From: Methylobacterium persicinum
GTDB lineage: Bacteria > Pseudomonadota > Alphaproteobacteria > Rhizobiales > Beijerinckiaceae
DNA length: 64,000 bases
Reading direction: 5' to 3'
Assembly (NCBI RefSeq): GCF_022179525.1
Contig: NZ_BPQX01000016.1
Span: forward strand, 27,400 to 91,399
Part shown: one piece after another, positions 46,151-56,386 of the stretch
Layout: each line of letters starts with the position of its first letter
How positions within the stretch are numbered: position 1 is the stretch's first letter
Made by a program: the position numbers and the translations under genes
Notes under the pieces: model-generated
What the model was told of the DNA's origin: nothing
Seen by the model: the letters and a program-made list of their open reading frames with translations, nothing else
The model's database searches: none

Positions 46151-46496
46151 CGGCCTGCTCTACGAAGAAGGGTCGGTCTGGCTGTTCCTCCTCGTCACGG
46201 TGGTGATGGGCGGCTGGGCCGGGTGGATGGCCGCGAGGGGCATCGCCAAGGGCTGGCGGCCGTACTGGCACTGTCTTCCGGCGCTCCTGCTGGTCGCGGC
46301 GGCGGTGCGCTTCATCCATTACGCCCTGTTCGGCGGGACGCTGCTCTCGGCGCACTACTACGCCGTCGATGCGCTGGTGGTGGTGGTGATCGGGTCCGCG
46401 GGCTTCCGGGCCACCCGGACCCGCCAGATGACGAGTCAGTACCGCTGGCTCTATGAGAAGACCACGCCGCTGACATGGCGCGCGCGCCGGTCTTGA
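46143..46496 (+). CDS. Small three-helix membrane protein of liv operon (DUF6867-like)
   Basis: 117 residues with helices at about 13-32, 43-62 and 70-90 and a basic C-terminus (RQMTSQYRWLYEK). It begins MLDGLLYEEGSVWLFLLVTVV. I associate this with the DUF6867 family that sits in liv clusters of Hyphomicrobiales (from memory). It overlaps livF by 8 bases and precedes livK by 56, so it is part of the importer operon; a role in assembly or regulation of the transporter is possible but unknown. Confidence 0.72.
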   Translation: MLDGLLYEEGSVWLFLLVTVVMGGWAGWMAARGIAKGWRPYWHCLPALLLVAAAVRFIHYALFGGTLLSAHYYAVDALVVVVIGSAGFRATRTRQMTSQYRWLYEKTTPLTWRARRS

Positions 46497-46552
46497 GCTT
46501 TCGGCAACTCGGTTCGCCCGGCCGTTCCGGGCGCTGACAGGGGAGTGTGGCG

Positions 46553-47674
46553 ATGCGATCGGTACTTCTGGCGGGCCTCGCGCTCGGCGTCCTGACCTCG
46601 GGACCGGCCTTGGCGCAGGTCAAGATCGGCGTCGGCGCGCCGATCACCGGCAACAGCGCGGCCTTCGGCGCCCAGCTCAAGAACGGCACCGCCCAGGCGG
46701 TGGAGGACTTCAACAAGGCGGGCGGCATCAACGGCCAGAAGGTCGAGATGACCGTCGGCGACGATGCCTCCGACCCGAAGCAGGGCGTGTCGGTGGCCAA
46801 CAAGTTCGCATCGGACAAGGTGAAGTTCGTCGTCGGCCACTTCAACTCGGGCGTCTCGATCCCGGCCTCCGACGTCTATGCCGACGCGGGCATCGTCGAG
46901 ATCACCCCCGCCTCGACCAACGTGAAGTTCACCGAGCGCGGCCTGTGGAACACCTTCCGCACCTGCGGCCGGGACGACCAGCAGGGCGCCGTGGCGGGCG
47001 ATTACCTCGCCACCAAGTTCAAGGGCAAGAAGGTCGCCTTCGTCCACGACAAGACCCCCTACGGCAAGGGTCTGGCCGACGAGACCCTGAAGGCGTTCAA
47101 GGCCAAGGGCGGCAAGGAAACCCTCTACGAGGGCGTGAACCCCGGCGAGAAGGACTATTCGGCCCTCGTCTCGAAGCTGAAGCAGAACGGCGTCGATATC
47201 GTGTATTTCGGCGGCTACTACACCGAGGCCGGCCTGATCATCCGCCAGATGCGCGACCAGGGCCTGAAGGCGCCGATGATGGGCGGCGACGGCATGGTCG
47301 ACCGGGAACTCGTCGCCATCGCCGGCCCCGCCGCGGAGGGGACGCTGACCACCTTCCCGCCGGATGCGCGCAAGAACCCCGCCGCCAAGGACGCGGTCGC
47401 CGCCTTCAAGGCCAAGGGCATCGACCCCGAAGCCTACACCCTCTACGCCTACGCCGCCGCGCAGATCTTCAAGCAGGCGGCCGAGGGCGCCAAGTCCCTC
47501 GATGGCAAGAAGATCGCCGCCTACATGCATGAGGGCAAGCCGTTCCAGACGGTGCTCGGACCGATCTCCCTCGACAAGAAGGGCGACATCACCAAGCCCG
47601 ACTACGTCATCTACGAGTGGAAGAAGGGCGCCGACGGCCAGATCGGCTATGCCGGCAACGAACTGACCCAGTAA
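46553..47674 (+). CDS. livK: Branched-chain amino acid binding protein LivK
   Basis: 373 residues from ATG 46553 (GGGGAG 7 bases upstream; an in-frame GTG lies two codons earlier). A signal peptide at about 1-21 ends ALAQV. The Leu/Ile/Val-binding fold shows VKIGVGAPITGNSAAFGAQ, GHFNSGVSIPAS and AFVHDKTPYGKGLADE. It delivers leucine/isoleucine/valine or related acids to LivHMGF. It is the last gene of the operon and is followed by a strong hairpin. Confidence 0.93.
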   Translation: MRSVLLAGLALGVLTSGPALAQVKIGVGAPITGNSAAFGAQLKNGTAQAVEDFNKAGGINGQKVEMTVGDDASDPKQGVSVANKFASDKVKFVVGHFNSGVSIPASDVYADAGIVEITPASTNVKFTERGLWNTFRTCGRDDQQGAVAGDYLATKFKGKKVAFVHDKTPYGKGLADETLKAFKAKGGKETLYEGVNPGEKDYSALVSKLKQNGVDIVYFGGYYTEAGLIIRQMRDQGLKAPMMGGDGMVDRELVAIAGPAAEGTLTTFPPDARKNPAAKDAVAAFKAKGIDPEAYTLYAYAAAQIFKQAAEGAKSLDGKKIAAYMHEGKPFQTVLGPISLDKKGDITKPDYVIYEWKKGADGQIGYAGNELTQ

Positions 47675-48048
47675 CCCTCCCCGACGCCGACGCGATGCCG
47701 TCCCCCAGGGGGGCGGCATCGTGCGTTGCGAAAGAGCGGGAATCGTCAACGGGGGCCTGTGGGCTCAGCGGATCGCCCCGGTGCGCCCGCCCGAAAAACA
47801 TGCAACATGCCGCTCGCACGGGCGCACGGCCCGGCTCCGAGTGTCGGAGAGGCGGGATCGTGGTTCCGGACGGATCGATACGGTTCACGAAGGCCGGAAA
47901 CCGGCCCGTGGGCCGGCCGGCCGCCGGAATTCCTTATTCAACCCTGCCTTTCCGGCATCAACGTTGCAAAGGCGTCGCCCGTGCGGGCGGCCCTGCACCC
48001 GACACCGCTTGCCGACATCGCTCGGCCAGACCCAGGAGTTCCGTACCG
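47675..48048. other. 374-base gap between livK and gltI
   Basis: No gene is seen. It holds the terminator hairpin at 47694-47720, then GC-rich inverted repeats including GGCCGG-AAA-CCGGCC (47892-47906), and a stretch before gltI with no clear promoter consensus. Confidence 0.6.
47694..47720 (+). terminator. Hairpin terminator-like structure after livK
   Basis: Arms GATGCCGTCCCC and GGGGCGGCATC (one T:G wobble) form a 12-13-pair stem 20 bases past the livK stop. No T-tract follows. Confidence 0.7.
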
Positions 48049-48972
48049 ATGCAGTTCGTTCTCGCTCGCCGTGGCTTTGCCGCGGCGCTCGGCCTCAGCC
48101 TCGCCCTGGCGCCCCTCGCCGCGAGTGCCGAGGACCTGACGGGCACCCTCAAGAAGGTGAAGGATTCCGGCGCCATCACCATCGGCTACCGCGATTCCTC
48201 CGTGCCGTTCTCCTATCTCGGTGGCGACGAGAAGCCGGTCGGCTACGCCTTGGACATCTGCTACAAGATCGCCGACGCGGTGAAGGCCAAGCTCGGCCTC
48301 CCGAAGCTCGACGTGAAGCTCAACCCGGTCACCTCGGCGACTCGCATCCCGCTGATGGCCAACGGCACGATCGACCTCGAATGCGGGTCGACCACGAACA
48401 ATGCCGACCGCCAGAAGCAGGTGGGCTTCACCAATAGCCACTTCCTGACCGCCACGCGCTTCGTGTCGAAGAAGTCGGCCAACCTGCACACGATCGAGGA
48501 CCTGAAGGGCAAGACTGTCGTCTCGACCTCCGGCACCACCAACATCCGTCAGATCAACGAGGCCAACACCGAGAAGAAGCTCGGTCTGACGATCCTGCCC
48601 GCCAAGGATCATGCCGAGGCGTTCCTGATGGTCGAGACCGGCCGCGCGGTCGCCTTCGTGATGGACGACGTGCTGCTGGCCTCCCTTGTCGCCTCGTCGA
48701 AGGATCCGGGCGCCTACGAGATCTCCAAGGACTCCCTCTCGAAGCCCGAGCCCTATGGCATCATGCTGCGCAAGGACGACGCGCCCTTCAAGCAGGTTGC
48801 CGACGAGGCCACCGCCAAGCTCTACACCAGCCCCGAGGGCAAGGCGCTCTACGACAAGTGGTTCACGCAGCCGATCCCGCCGCGCAACATCAACCTGAAC
48901 CTGCCGATGAGCGACGAGATGAAGAAGCAGTTCACGAAGCCGATCGACAGCCCCGATCCGGCCGCTTACTGA
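48049..48972 (+). CDS. gltI: Glutamate/aspartate-type ABC binding protein GltI
   Basis: 307 residues from ATG 48049 (GGAG 11 bases upstream). A signal peptide at about 1-26 ends ASAED. Family 3 solute-binding fold with TIGYRDSSVPFSYL, GYALDICYKIAD, DLECGSTTNNADRQKQV and EPYGIMLRKDD. It captures acidic amino acids for the GltJKL membrane complex encoded after a 246-base gap with a repeat element, an arrangement that usually separates the abundant binding protein from the scarcer membrane subunits. Confidence 0.9.
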   Translation: MQFVLARRGFAAALGLSLALAPLAASAEDLTGTLKKVKDSGAITIGYRDSSVPFSYLGGDEKPVGYALDICYKIADAVKAKLGLPKLDVKLNPVTSATRIPLMANGTIDLECGSTTNNADRQKQVGFTNSHFLTATRFVSKKSANLHTIEDLKGKTVVSTSGTTNIRQINEANTEKKLGLTILPAKDHAEAFLMVETGRAVAFVMDDVLLASLVASSKDPGAYEISKDSLSKPEPYGIMLRKDDAPFKQVADEATAKLYTSPEGKALYDKWFTQPIPPRNINLNLPMSDEMKKQFTKPIDSPDPAAY

Positions 48973-49058
48973 GTTTTCGCGTCACAACAAGCGCCCCGCG
49001 GCATGATCCGCGGGGTGCCTCTACGGTGCCGAGACTGGTTCGGGTTTCCAAGCCCCAT

Positions 49059-49167
49059 CCTCATCCTGAGGCGCCCGCATCTGCGGGCCTCGAAGGAGGG
49101 CTTCAGGGATCGCAGCACCCACTGGAACCCTCCTTCGAGGCTGCTGCGCAGCACCTCAGGATGAGGG
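49059..49167. repeat. Dispersed repeat, family B, complete copy
   Basis: Inverted outer arms CCTCATCCTGAGG (left) and CCTCAGGATGAGG (right) and inner arms CTCGAAGGAGGG and CCCTCCTTCGAG bracket a 25-base centre. Each side carries its own small palindrome (GCCCGCAtcTGCGGGC; TGCTGCGCAGCA). Such cloverleaf-like intergenic elements are common in Hyphomicrobiales. It lies between gltI and gltJ and may limit read-through. Confidence 0.85.
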
Positions 49168-49218
49168 TGAGGGTGGGATATCTTCAGTAAGACGGACCCT
49201 TTTGGCAGAAGTGTCGCG

Positions 49219-49941
49219 ATGAACTACAATTGGAACTGGAGCATCTTCTTCGATCCCTCGCCCGAGGGGACGGGGACCTATGCGGACATGCTCCTGTCCG
49301 GCCTGTACTGGACCATCGTCACCGCCCTCTGCTCCTGGGTGATCGCGTTCGTCCTCGGCTCCCTGGTGGGCGTTCTGCGGACCCTGCCGAGCAAGGCCGC
49401 GAACGCCGTCGGCACGACCTATGTCGAGATCTTCCGCAACGTGCCCCTGCTCGTGCAGATGTTCCTCTGGTACTTCGTGATGCCGGAAGTCCTGCCGAAG
49501 GGCCTCGGTGATGCCGTCAAGCAACTGCCCGACGCGCCATTCTACACGGCGGTGGTGTGCCTGGGCTTCTTCACGGCGTCCCGCGTGGCCGAGCAGGTCC
49601 GGGCCGGGATCCAGGCCCTGCCCCGCGGCCAGCGGATGGCGGGCACGGCGATGGGCTTCACGACCTGGCAGACCTACCGCTACGTCCTGCTGCCCAACGC
49701 CTATCGCATCATTCTCCCGCCGATGACCTCCGAGTTCCTCAACAACCTCAAGAACACGTCGGTGGCCCTGACCATCGGCCTGCTAGAGCTGACCGGCCGG
49801 GCGCGCTCGATGCAGGAATTCTCCTTCCAGGTCTTCGAGGCCTTCACCGCGGCGACGGTCCTCTACGTGGCCATCAACCTCGTGGTCGTCGTCTGTGCGA
49901 GCCTGCTGGAACGCTCCGTCGCGATCCCGGGACAACGCTGA
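49219..49941 (+). CDS. gltJ: Glutamate/aspartate ABC permease GltJ
   Basis: 240 residues with about five helices. The HisM-type ATPase-docking segment is ALPRGQRMAGTAMGFTTWQTYRYVLLPNAYRI at about 133-164. EIFRNVPLLVQMFLWYF at about 72 is typical of GltJ/AapQ-type permeases. It starts the gltJKL part of the operon, downstream of a family B repeat. Confidence 0.92.
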   Translation: MNYNWNWSIFFDPSPEGTGTYADMLLSGLYWTIVTALCSWVIAFVLGSLVGVLRTLPSKAANAVGTTYVEIFRNVPLLVQMFLWYFVMPEVLPKGLGDAVKQLPDAPFYTAVVCLGFFTASRVAEQVRAGIQALPRGQRMAGTAMGFTTWQTYRYVLLPNAYRIILPPMTSEFLNNLKNTSVALTIGLLELTGRARSMQEFSFQVFEAFTAATVLYVAINLVVVVCASLLERSVAIPGQR

Positions 49942-49998
49942 CACGCCGATCCCCGCTGCAACCAGCCGCCTCGACGCGGCGACCGTGCGCAGGCCGAG

Positions 49999-50691
49999 AT
50001 GCTCTCGAACTTCGATTTCTCCGTCATCCTGACCGCCCTGCCATACCTGTTCGGGCAGGGCATGGTCTTCACCCTTTCGCTCACCGCCATGGCGGCGGCG
50101 GGAGGCGTGGTCATCGGGACCCTGCTCGCCATGGCGCGCCTCTCAGGGATTCCGGGCGTATGGCACCTCGCCAAGGGCTACGTGGAGCTGTGCCGCTCCC
50201 TGCCCCTGGTGCTGGTGATCTTCTGGTTCTACTTCCTCGTGCCGTATATTGGCGCCTACGTGACCGGCGCCTCGACGCCGATCCAGGTCGGCGCCTTCCC
50301 CTCGGCGCTCATCACCTTCATGGCGTTCGAGGCGGCCTACTTCGCCGAGATCATGCGGGCGGGCATCCAGTCGGTCCCCAAGGGCCAGACCGCCGCCGCC
50401 TCGGCTTTGGGGATGAACTACTGGCAGACCATGGGCAACGTGATCCTGCCCCAGGCCTTCCGCAACATGCTGCCGCTGCTGCTGACGCAGACCATCGTGC
50501 TCTTCCAGGACACGTCCCTGGTCTACGTGCTCTCCCTCACCGACTTCATGGGCGCGGCCTCGAAGGTCGCCCAGCGCGACGGCCGGCTCGTGGAGATGTA
50601 TATCTTCGCGGCGGTCGTCTACTTCGTGATCTGTTTCGCCGCCTCTTTCCTGGTGCGCCGCCTGCAGCGCCGCGTCGCCATCATCCGCTGA
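49999..50691 (+). CDS. gltK: Glutamate/aspartate ABC permease GltK
   Basis: 230 residues, paralogous to GltJ. The docking segment [35 protein letters not shown] lies at about 125-160, and [20 protein letters not shown] at about 63. It forms the heteromeric membrane channel with GltJ. It lies 57 bases after gltJ and 16 before gltL. Confidence 0.92.
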   Translation: MLSNFDFSVILTALPYLFGQGMVFTLSLTAMAAAGGVVIGTLLAMARLSGIPGVWHLAKGYVELCRSLPLVLVIFWFYFLVPYIGAYVTGASTPIQVGAFPSALITFMAFEAAYFAEIMRAGIQSVPKGQTAAASALGMNYWQTMGNVILPQAFRNMLPLLLTQTIVLFQDTSLVYVLSLTDFMGAASKVAQRDGRLVEMYIFAAVVYFVICFAASFLVRRLQRRVAIIR

Positions 50692-50707
50692 TCAGGGGAC
50701 ACCTCCC

Positions 50708-51568
<861 letters not shown>

Positions 51569-51640
51569 GAGCGCGTCACGGGCGGGGTATGTCCGTCGCC
51601 GCGCGGCGACGCGGCGGGCCGCGCCGCATCACGACCCTCT

Positions 51641-51729
51641 CCGTCATTGCGAGCGCAGCGAAGCAATCCAGCGGCGCTCCGGTGAGAGACGTCCCGCTGC
51701 CCTGGGTTGCTTCGCTGCGCTCGCAATGA
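51641..51729. repeat. REP-like palindrome, family A
   Basis: Arms CCGTCATTGCGAGCGCAGCG... and ...TTCGCTGCGCTCGCAATGAG flank about 30 bases, between convergent gltL and the beta-helix gene. Confidence 0.85.
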
Positions 51730-51787
51730 GGTGGTGCGCGCGCGACGGTGAAGGCGGGGTAGAGAAGCGCCCGACCCCGTTTGCCCC

Positions 51788-52810
51788 CTACCCTGCCATC
51801 TCGTCCTGGGCCCGGCGGTAATCCCGCCCGTGGCGGCAATAGCCCTCGACGATGCGCAGCATCGTCGCCCGCCTCCCGGCATCGAGGGGGGCGAGGATGC
51901 GGGCCGGACGGCCGCCCCAGAGATGGCCCGATTCGAGGATCTGGCCGGGATCGGTGGTGGAGCCCGCGGCGAGCATCACGTCGTCGGCGATCAGCGTGCC
52001 CGGCGCCACCGTGGCGCCGATCCCGATGAGGCTCCGGGCCCCGATGCGGCAATCGGCGATGCGCACGTTGTGGGCCACCGTCGTGTCCCGGCCGATCACC
52101 ACGCCCTCGCCCCGGGTACGGATCACCGTGTTGTCCTGAATGTTGGTGTCGGCGCCGATGACGATCGGTCCGGCCTCCGCCTCCAGGGAGCAGCAGAACA
52201 GCACGCTCGCCCCGGCGCCGAGGCCGACGCGGCCGCGAAGCCGGGCGGTGCGGGCGACGAACACGTCGGGGTCGGTCTCGCCCGGCGGCTCCGTGTCGGG
52301 GGCGATCCCTTCGGCACTGCGCTCGCGGACCCGTTCGGCGCGCTCGGCCGCCTCGCCGGGCGAGACGGGGCGGATCGCCTTGGCGGGGCTACCGGCATAG
52401 GCGAAGCCGCCCGGCAGGTCCGAGCGCGGGAAGACTGTGGCGCCCGCCTCGATTACGGCTCCATCGCCGATGGTGGCTCCGTCGAGGATCACCACGTCGT
52501 CCTCAACCACCACATCCGAGCCGATGAGGCAGGCATGCAGGACGCTGTTGCGCCCGACGGTCACCCGGTCGCCGCAGGTGGTGCCCTGGTCGAAGGTCGC
52601 GATATGGACGGTCGAGCGGTGGCCGAGCCAGAATCGTTCGCCGAGGGTGACAGGCTGCCCGTCCGCGCGGATCACCGCGGCATCGCCGAGCCAGGCCTGG
52701 GCGCCGATCCGCGCCGCGCCGATCACGGTGCTGCCGCGACCGCACCAGACCGGCCGGCTCTCGAAGCGGGGCGCCTCGTCCCCGTACGGCAGGGTCATCT
52801 CCGGGTTCAT
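51788..52810 (-). CDS. Two-lobed left-handed beta-helix protein (gamma-carbonic anhydrase-like fold)
   Basis: 340 residues with two hexapeptide-repeat lobes: residues about 20-150 ([39 protein letters not shown]) and about 195-320 ([41 protein letters not shown]), joined by a charged helical linker with [13 protein letters not shown]. Each lobe alone resembles a gamma-carbonic anhydrase or acetyltransferase. The zinc triad is incomplete: in lobe 1 Arg stands at one His position ([10 protein letters not shown]) and in lobe 2 Arg replaces His in NIQDNTVIR. Carbonic anhydrase activity is therefore doubtful; an acyltransferase or structural role is possible. Start at 52810. Confidence 0.8.
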   Translation of the reverse strand: MNPEMTLPYGDEAPRFESRPVWCGRGSTVIGAARIGAQAWLGDAAVIRADGQPVTLGERFWLGHRSTVHIATFDQGTTCGDRVTVGRNSVLHACLIGSDVVVEDDVVILDGATIGDGAVIEAGATVFPRSDLPGGFAYAGSPAKAIRPVSPGEAAERAERVRERSAEGIAPDTEPPGETDPDVFVARTARLRGRVGLGAGASVLFCCSLEAEAGPIVIGADTNIQDNTVIRTRGEGVVIGRDTTVAHNVRIADCRIGARSLIGIGATVAPGTLIADDVMLAAGSTTDPGQILESGHLWGGRPARILAPLDAGRRATMLRIVEGYCRHGRDYRRAQDEMAG

Positions 52811-52934
52811 CGATGCCTCATGCCTCCCACGGCTTGCGGGGTTCGCCGGTCCCGGTGCCGCCGCCTGCCTCTCGTGCCATATAGGGCACGGCCGAAACAG
52901 TCGGGCGCAAGGCCCGGCACCCCGAGAGAGCGAT

Positions 52935-53420
52935 ATGGAAAGCCCGATGCCTGCACCGAGGGTCTCGATCCAATCCGAGCCCTTCGACGCTGCGGCGGAG
53001 ATCGGCCGGTTCGAAGCGGAGCTGTCCGGGCGAGCCGGGGCGGTGGTCACCTTTTCCGGCCTGTGCCGGGACGAGGGCGGCCGCCTCACCGCCTTGGAGC
53101 TGGAACATTACCCCGGCATGGCCGAGGAGGAGATCGGCCGGGTGGTCGAAGAGGCCGCCGCCCGCTGGCCGCTCCTGGCGGTGCGGGTGATCCACCGCCA
53201 TGGGAGGATCGCCCCCGGCGAGGGAATCGTCCTCGTCGTGACGGCGTCGGGCCACCGGATCGCGGCCTTCGAGGCAGCAAGCTTTCTGATGGATTACCTC
53301 AAGACGCGGGCTCCCTTCTGGAAACGGGAGCACCTCGCCGACGGGACGACCGGCGGCTGGGTCGAGGCCACCGCCGCCGACGACGCGGCGGCGGGCCGGT
53401 GGGCGGGGGCGCAGCGGTAG
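52935..53420 (+). CDS. moaE: Molybdopterin synthase catalytic subunit MoaE
   Basis: 161 residues. MoaE landmarks: VVTFSGLCRDEGG at about 42, LELEHYPGMAEEEI at about 60, VRVIHRHGRIAPGEGIVLV at about 85-103 and the C-terminal APFWKREHLADG with the active-site Lys. It transfers sulfur from the MoaD thiocarboxylate to precursor Z to make molybdopterin. MoaD is not adjacent. A second ATG four codons in (52947) is an alternative start. Confidence 0.92.
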   Translation: MESPMPAPRVSIQSEPFDAAAEIGRFEAELSGRAGAVVTFSGLCRDEGGRLTALELEHYPGMAEEEIGRVVEEAAARWPLLAVRVIHRHGRIAPGEGIVLVVTASGHRIAAFEAASFLMDYLKTRAPFWKREHLADGTTGGWVEATAADDAAAGRWAGAQR

Positions 53421-53465
53421 CCCGCTGTCCCGCCCCGCCCGGAGTTCGACCGCCGGCACGGTCCG

Positions 53466-53609
53466 TCAGAGCAAGGCGGTGAGCAGCAGCGCGACGGCGG
53501 CGCCGGCGATCGCGAGGCCCATGAGCACGACGCTGCTCAATTGATCGACCTGATCGATGTTGTGTCCGGGGGCGAGGTGGTTGAAACGGGTGCTGCCGTG
53601 ATCGTCCAT
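53466..53609 (-). CDS. Small single-helix membrane protein (47 aa)
   Basis: An unnamed short gene: ATG at 53609 behind GGAGACC, 47 residues, a polar N-terminal half (MDDHGSTRFNHLAPGHN) and one C-terminal membrane helix (VVLMGLAIAGAAVALLLTAL), then TGA. Codon use and the ribosome site look real, and it lies alone between moaE and the AI-2E gene. No function can be assigned. Confidence 0.6.
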   Translation of the reverse strand: MDDHGSTRFNHLAPGHNIDQVDQLSSVVLMGLAIAGAAVALLLTALL

Positions 53610-53729
53610 GCGGGTCTCCTCGTCGGCATGTCGTGAACGGCGTCAACGCGCAACGCCCGGTTTCGCTGCCTGGGCTTGACCGGGCGGCTCGGGCGTCGTT
53701 CGAGGTGGCCGGAGCCGGCAAGGAGCGCC

Positions 53730-54875
53730 ATGACCCAATCCAAGCTCGAGGCCCTCGATGGGCCGGTCGGCCCCTGGCGAGGGGCCGCGCCGCTCGCGGG
53801 ATCCGGCATTGCCGTGGTCTGCTTCACGGCCGCTTTGGCCCTGGCCTGGATGTCGGCGGGTACGCTGCTCCTGATCTTCGCCGGGGTCTTGCTCGGGGTC
53901 TTCCTCGACGGCCTGACCCGGGCGCTCGGCCACGTGCTGCCGCTGCCGCGCAGCCTCCGCCTCACCCTGGCCAGCGTGACCGTCGCCGTGCTGGCCATGA
54001 GCTTCGCCACCTACGGCGGGGCCACGGTCGCCCAGCAGGGTCGCGACCTCGGCAGCACGATCAAGACGCAGGCCGATTCGGTGAACGGCTGGCTGGCGGC
54101 GCACGGCATCGACGTGCCGCTTCTCGATGCGCCTAAGGAAGACGGCCGGTCGGGGCGGGAACCGGGCCAGCAGGAGAGCGGCCTCGGCGGCCTTGCCTCT
54201 GGCCTGCTGAAGAGCTCGGGTTCCGTCCTGTCGAGCGCGAGCAGTGTCCTCGGCCCGGCGACGGCCGTCGTCCTCGGCCTCGTGGATGCCGTCGGCAACC
54301 TGATGGTGATCGTGTTCCTCGGCCTTGCCTTCGCCGCCGATCCCCGCAGCTACCGGGACGGGGTTCTGCGCTTCGTGCCACCCGGCAAGCGCCGCCGGGC
54401 CGCCAAGGTGCTCGACGGGGCCGGCGAAACCCTGCGACACTGGCTGTTCGGCCAGCTTCTCACCATGACGGCGATCTTCCTGTTCACCTGGACGGGCCTC
54501 GCCTTCCTGGGGATCGGCGGAGCGCTGATCCTGGGTCTCCAGGCTGGCCTGCTGGCCTTCGTGCCGACAGTCGGTCCGCTGGTCGCCGGCCTCGTGATCG
54601 TGCTCGCCGCCCTCGCCTCGGGGACGAAAGCCTTGCTCGGGGCGATCGGCGTCTACCTCGCGGTGCAGTGCCTGGAGAGCTACGGTCTCACGCCCTTCAT
54701 CCAGAAGCGGGCGCTGGACATTCCGCCGGCGACGATCTTCGCCGGACAGCTCGTCCTCGGGGTGATCTTCGGCCTCTGGGGGATCGCCCTCGCCCTGCCC
54801 CTGCTGGCGGTGATCAAGGTGCTGCTGGAGCAGCTCTACGTCGAGGACACCCTCGGAGAGCATCCGGGGCATTGA
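53730..54875 (+). CDS. AI-2E family (TqsA/PerM-like) membrane transporter
   Basis: 381 residues from ATG 53730 (AAGGAG 4 bases upstream). Paired N-terminal helices at about 20-60, a cytoplasmic-to-periplasmic coiled segment at about 95-150 with a Gly/Ser-rich insert (KEDGRSGREPGQQESG), and the C-terminal multi-helix half with AFVPTVGPLVAGLVIVLAAL and the conserved GLTPFIQKRALDIPP at about 340. Members export autoinducer-2 or small solutes, or act as sodium/proton antiporters; the substrate is not evident. Confidence 0.88.
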   Translation: MTQSKLEALDGPVGPWRGAAPLAGSGIAVVCFTAALALAWMSAGTLLLIFAGVLLGVFLDGLTRALGHVLPLPRSLRLTLASVTVAVLAMSFATYGGATVAQQGRDLGSTIKTQADSVNGWLAAHGIDVPLLDAPKEDGRSGREPGQQESGLGGLASGLLKSSGSVLSSASSVLGPATAVVLGLVDAVGNLMVIVFLGLAFAADPRSYRDGVLRFVPPGKRRRAAKVLDGAGETLRHWLFGQLLTMTAIFLFTWTGLAFLGIGGALILGLQAGLLAFVPTVGPLVAGLVIVLAALASGTKALLGAIGVYLAVQCLESYGLTPFIQKRALDIPPATIFAGQLVLGVIFGLWGIALALPLLAVIKVLLEQLYVEDTLGEHPGH

Positions 54876-54937
54876 GGAGAAACGGCCTCCCTCCCCGCCG
54901 CGAGAGCGTTTTCCGGGGAGCTTTGATCAGGTCGTCG

Positions 54938-54972
54938 CCCTGGATTGCTTCGCTGACGCTCGCAATGACGGA
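54938..54972. repeat. Half copy of REP-like family A
   Basis: CCCTGGATTGCTTCGCTG followed by ACGCTCGCAATGACGG is one arm only, after the AI-2E gene. Confidence 0.7.
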
Positions 54973-55026
54973 CAGCACGCGATCAAACGATTCGCGCAAA
55001 CGGCTTAGGGGATGGAATGTCCGCCC

Positions 55027-56256
55027 TCACCCGCGAAGGGCGTTCTCGATTAGCCGCGCCACGGCCAGGGCCTGCCCGTCGCCGCCGAAGCGCCCGATCA
55101 CCTGGACGCCGACCGGCAGCCTATCGCCGGGGACGGGGACGTTCACACAGGGCACGCCCATCAGCGTCCAGAGACGGTTGAAGCGCGCATCCCCCGTGGA
55201 GGCGAGGCTGACCGGGGCCGGGCCGGGGGCGGAGTAGGTCAGGATCGCATCGAACTCGCCGAACAGGTCCTTCAGCACCCGGCGGGCGCGATGGGCATGG
55301 CGGCGGGCGTCGTCGTAGGCGGCGGGGGTGATCTCCCCGCTGGCGTCGAGGTGGCCTCGCACCTGGGGCGGCAGCGCGTCCCGGTGGTGGCGGTATTCCC
55401 AGCCGAGCGCCTGCCCGGCCTCGAAATCCTGGATGAGCCGGTGCCGCTCCCAGGCGGCGGCCAGCTCCGGCGGCAAGGCCCGGTCGGAGACGTGTGCGCC
55501 CGCCCGCTCCGCCGCGGCGCAAGCCCGCGCGAGGGCGGCCTCTGCGGCGGGCTCGGCGGCGTCCGCGAAATCCTGGCGGACCACGGCGATCCGCGGGGCC
55601 GAGGCCGCCCCCTCATCGATGCCGTCACGGCCCGTGACCGCGGCCAGGGCGTAGGCGAGGTCGCCCACGCCCGCCGCGAACAGGCCGACCGTGTCGAGGG
55701 CCCAGGAATAGGTCTTCACCCCCACCGTCGGGATCAGCCGGAAGGAGGGCTTGATCGCCGCGCAGCCGCAGAAGCTTGCGGGCCGGATCACCGAGCCCGC
55801 CGTCTGCGTGCCGAGGGCCAGGGGCAGCAGCCCGGCGCCGACTGCGGCGGCGGAGCCCGCCGAGGAACCGCCCGGCGTATGGCCGGGATCGTGCGGGTTG
55901 CGCGTGGCGGTAGGGTCCGAACTGGCGAAGGCGGTGGTCGTCGTCTTGGCGAGGGGCACGGCGCCCCGTTCCTTCAGGCGTGAGACCACGGCGGCGTCGG
56001 CCCGGGGGCGCCAGCCCTCGTAGATCACGGAGCCCATCTGCGTCGGCAGAGCGGCGGTGTCGATGATGTCCTTCACGCCCACGGCGATGCCGGCGAGGGG
56101 ACCCTCCTCCGGGATCGCGGGATCGGGATCGATCGCCACAAAGGCGCCGATGTCCCCGTCCCGGGCGTCGATGGCCTCCCGGCAGAGGTCGATGGCGCCG
56201 GCCGGCGTGAGGGTGCCGGCACTGATGCGGGCGCGGAGATCGAGGATCGAGAGCAT
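55027..56256 (-). CDS. Amidase signature family enzyme
   Basis: 409 residues from ATG 56256 (MLSILDLRARISAG); a GTG 54 bases upstream is in frame but adds a non-conserved Pro-rich start. The catalytic triad is present: Lys62 (VGVKDIID), cis-Ser131 (PGGSSAGSAAAVG) and Ser155 (QTAGSVIRP). It hydrolyses an amide or ester in the cytoplasm. The substrate is not predictable. A monocistronic unit, divergent from the extensin-like gene. Confidence 0.9.
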   Translation of the reverse strand: MLSILDLRARISAGTLTPAGAIDLCREAIDARDGDIGAFVAIDPDPAIPEEGPLAGIAVGVKDIIDTAALPTQMGSVIYEGWRPRADAAVVSRLKERGAVPLAKTTTTAFASSDPTATRNPHDPGHTPGGSSAGSAAAVGAGLLPLALGTQTAGSVIRPASFCGCAAIKPSFRLIPTVGVKTYSWALDTVGLFAAGVGDLAYALAAVTGRDGIDEGAASAPRIAVVRQDFADAAEPAAEAALARACAAAERAGAHVSDRALPPELAAAWERHRLIQDFEAGQALGWEYRHHRDALPPQVRGHLDASGEITPAAYDDARRHAHRARRVLKDLFGEFDAILTYSAPGPAPVSLASTGDARFNRLWTLMGVPCVNVPVPGDRLPVGVQVIGRFGGDGQALAVARLIENALRG

Positions 56257-56386
56257 CGCCCATTTGGTCGGCTGGGGGGCGGCTCTGTCAACCGGTGCGT
56301 GCGGGTCCACCCCCGCGCCACACCGGCCGGGAAAGGCGAAACGGGCTTGACGAAGCGTTTACGGGATCGTGCGCAACGTCCGGTTC

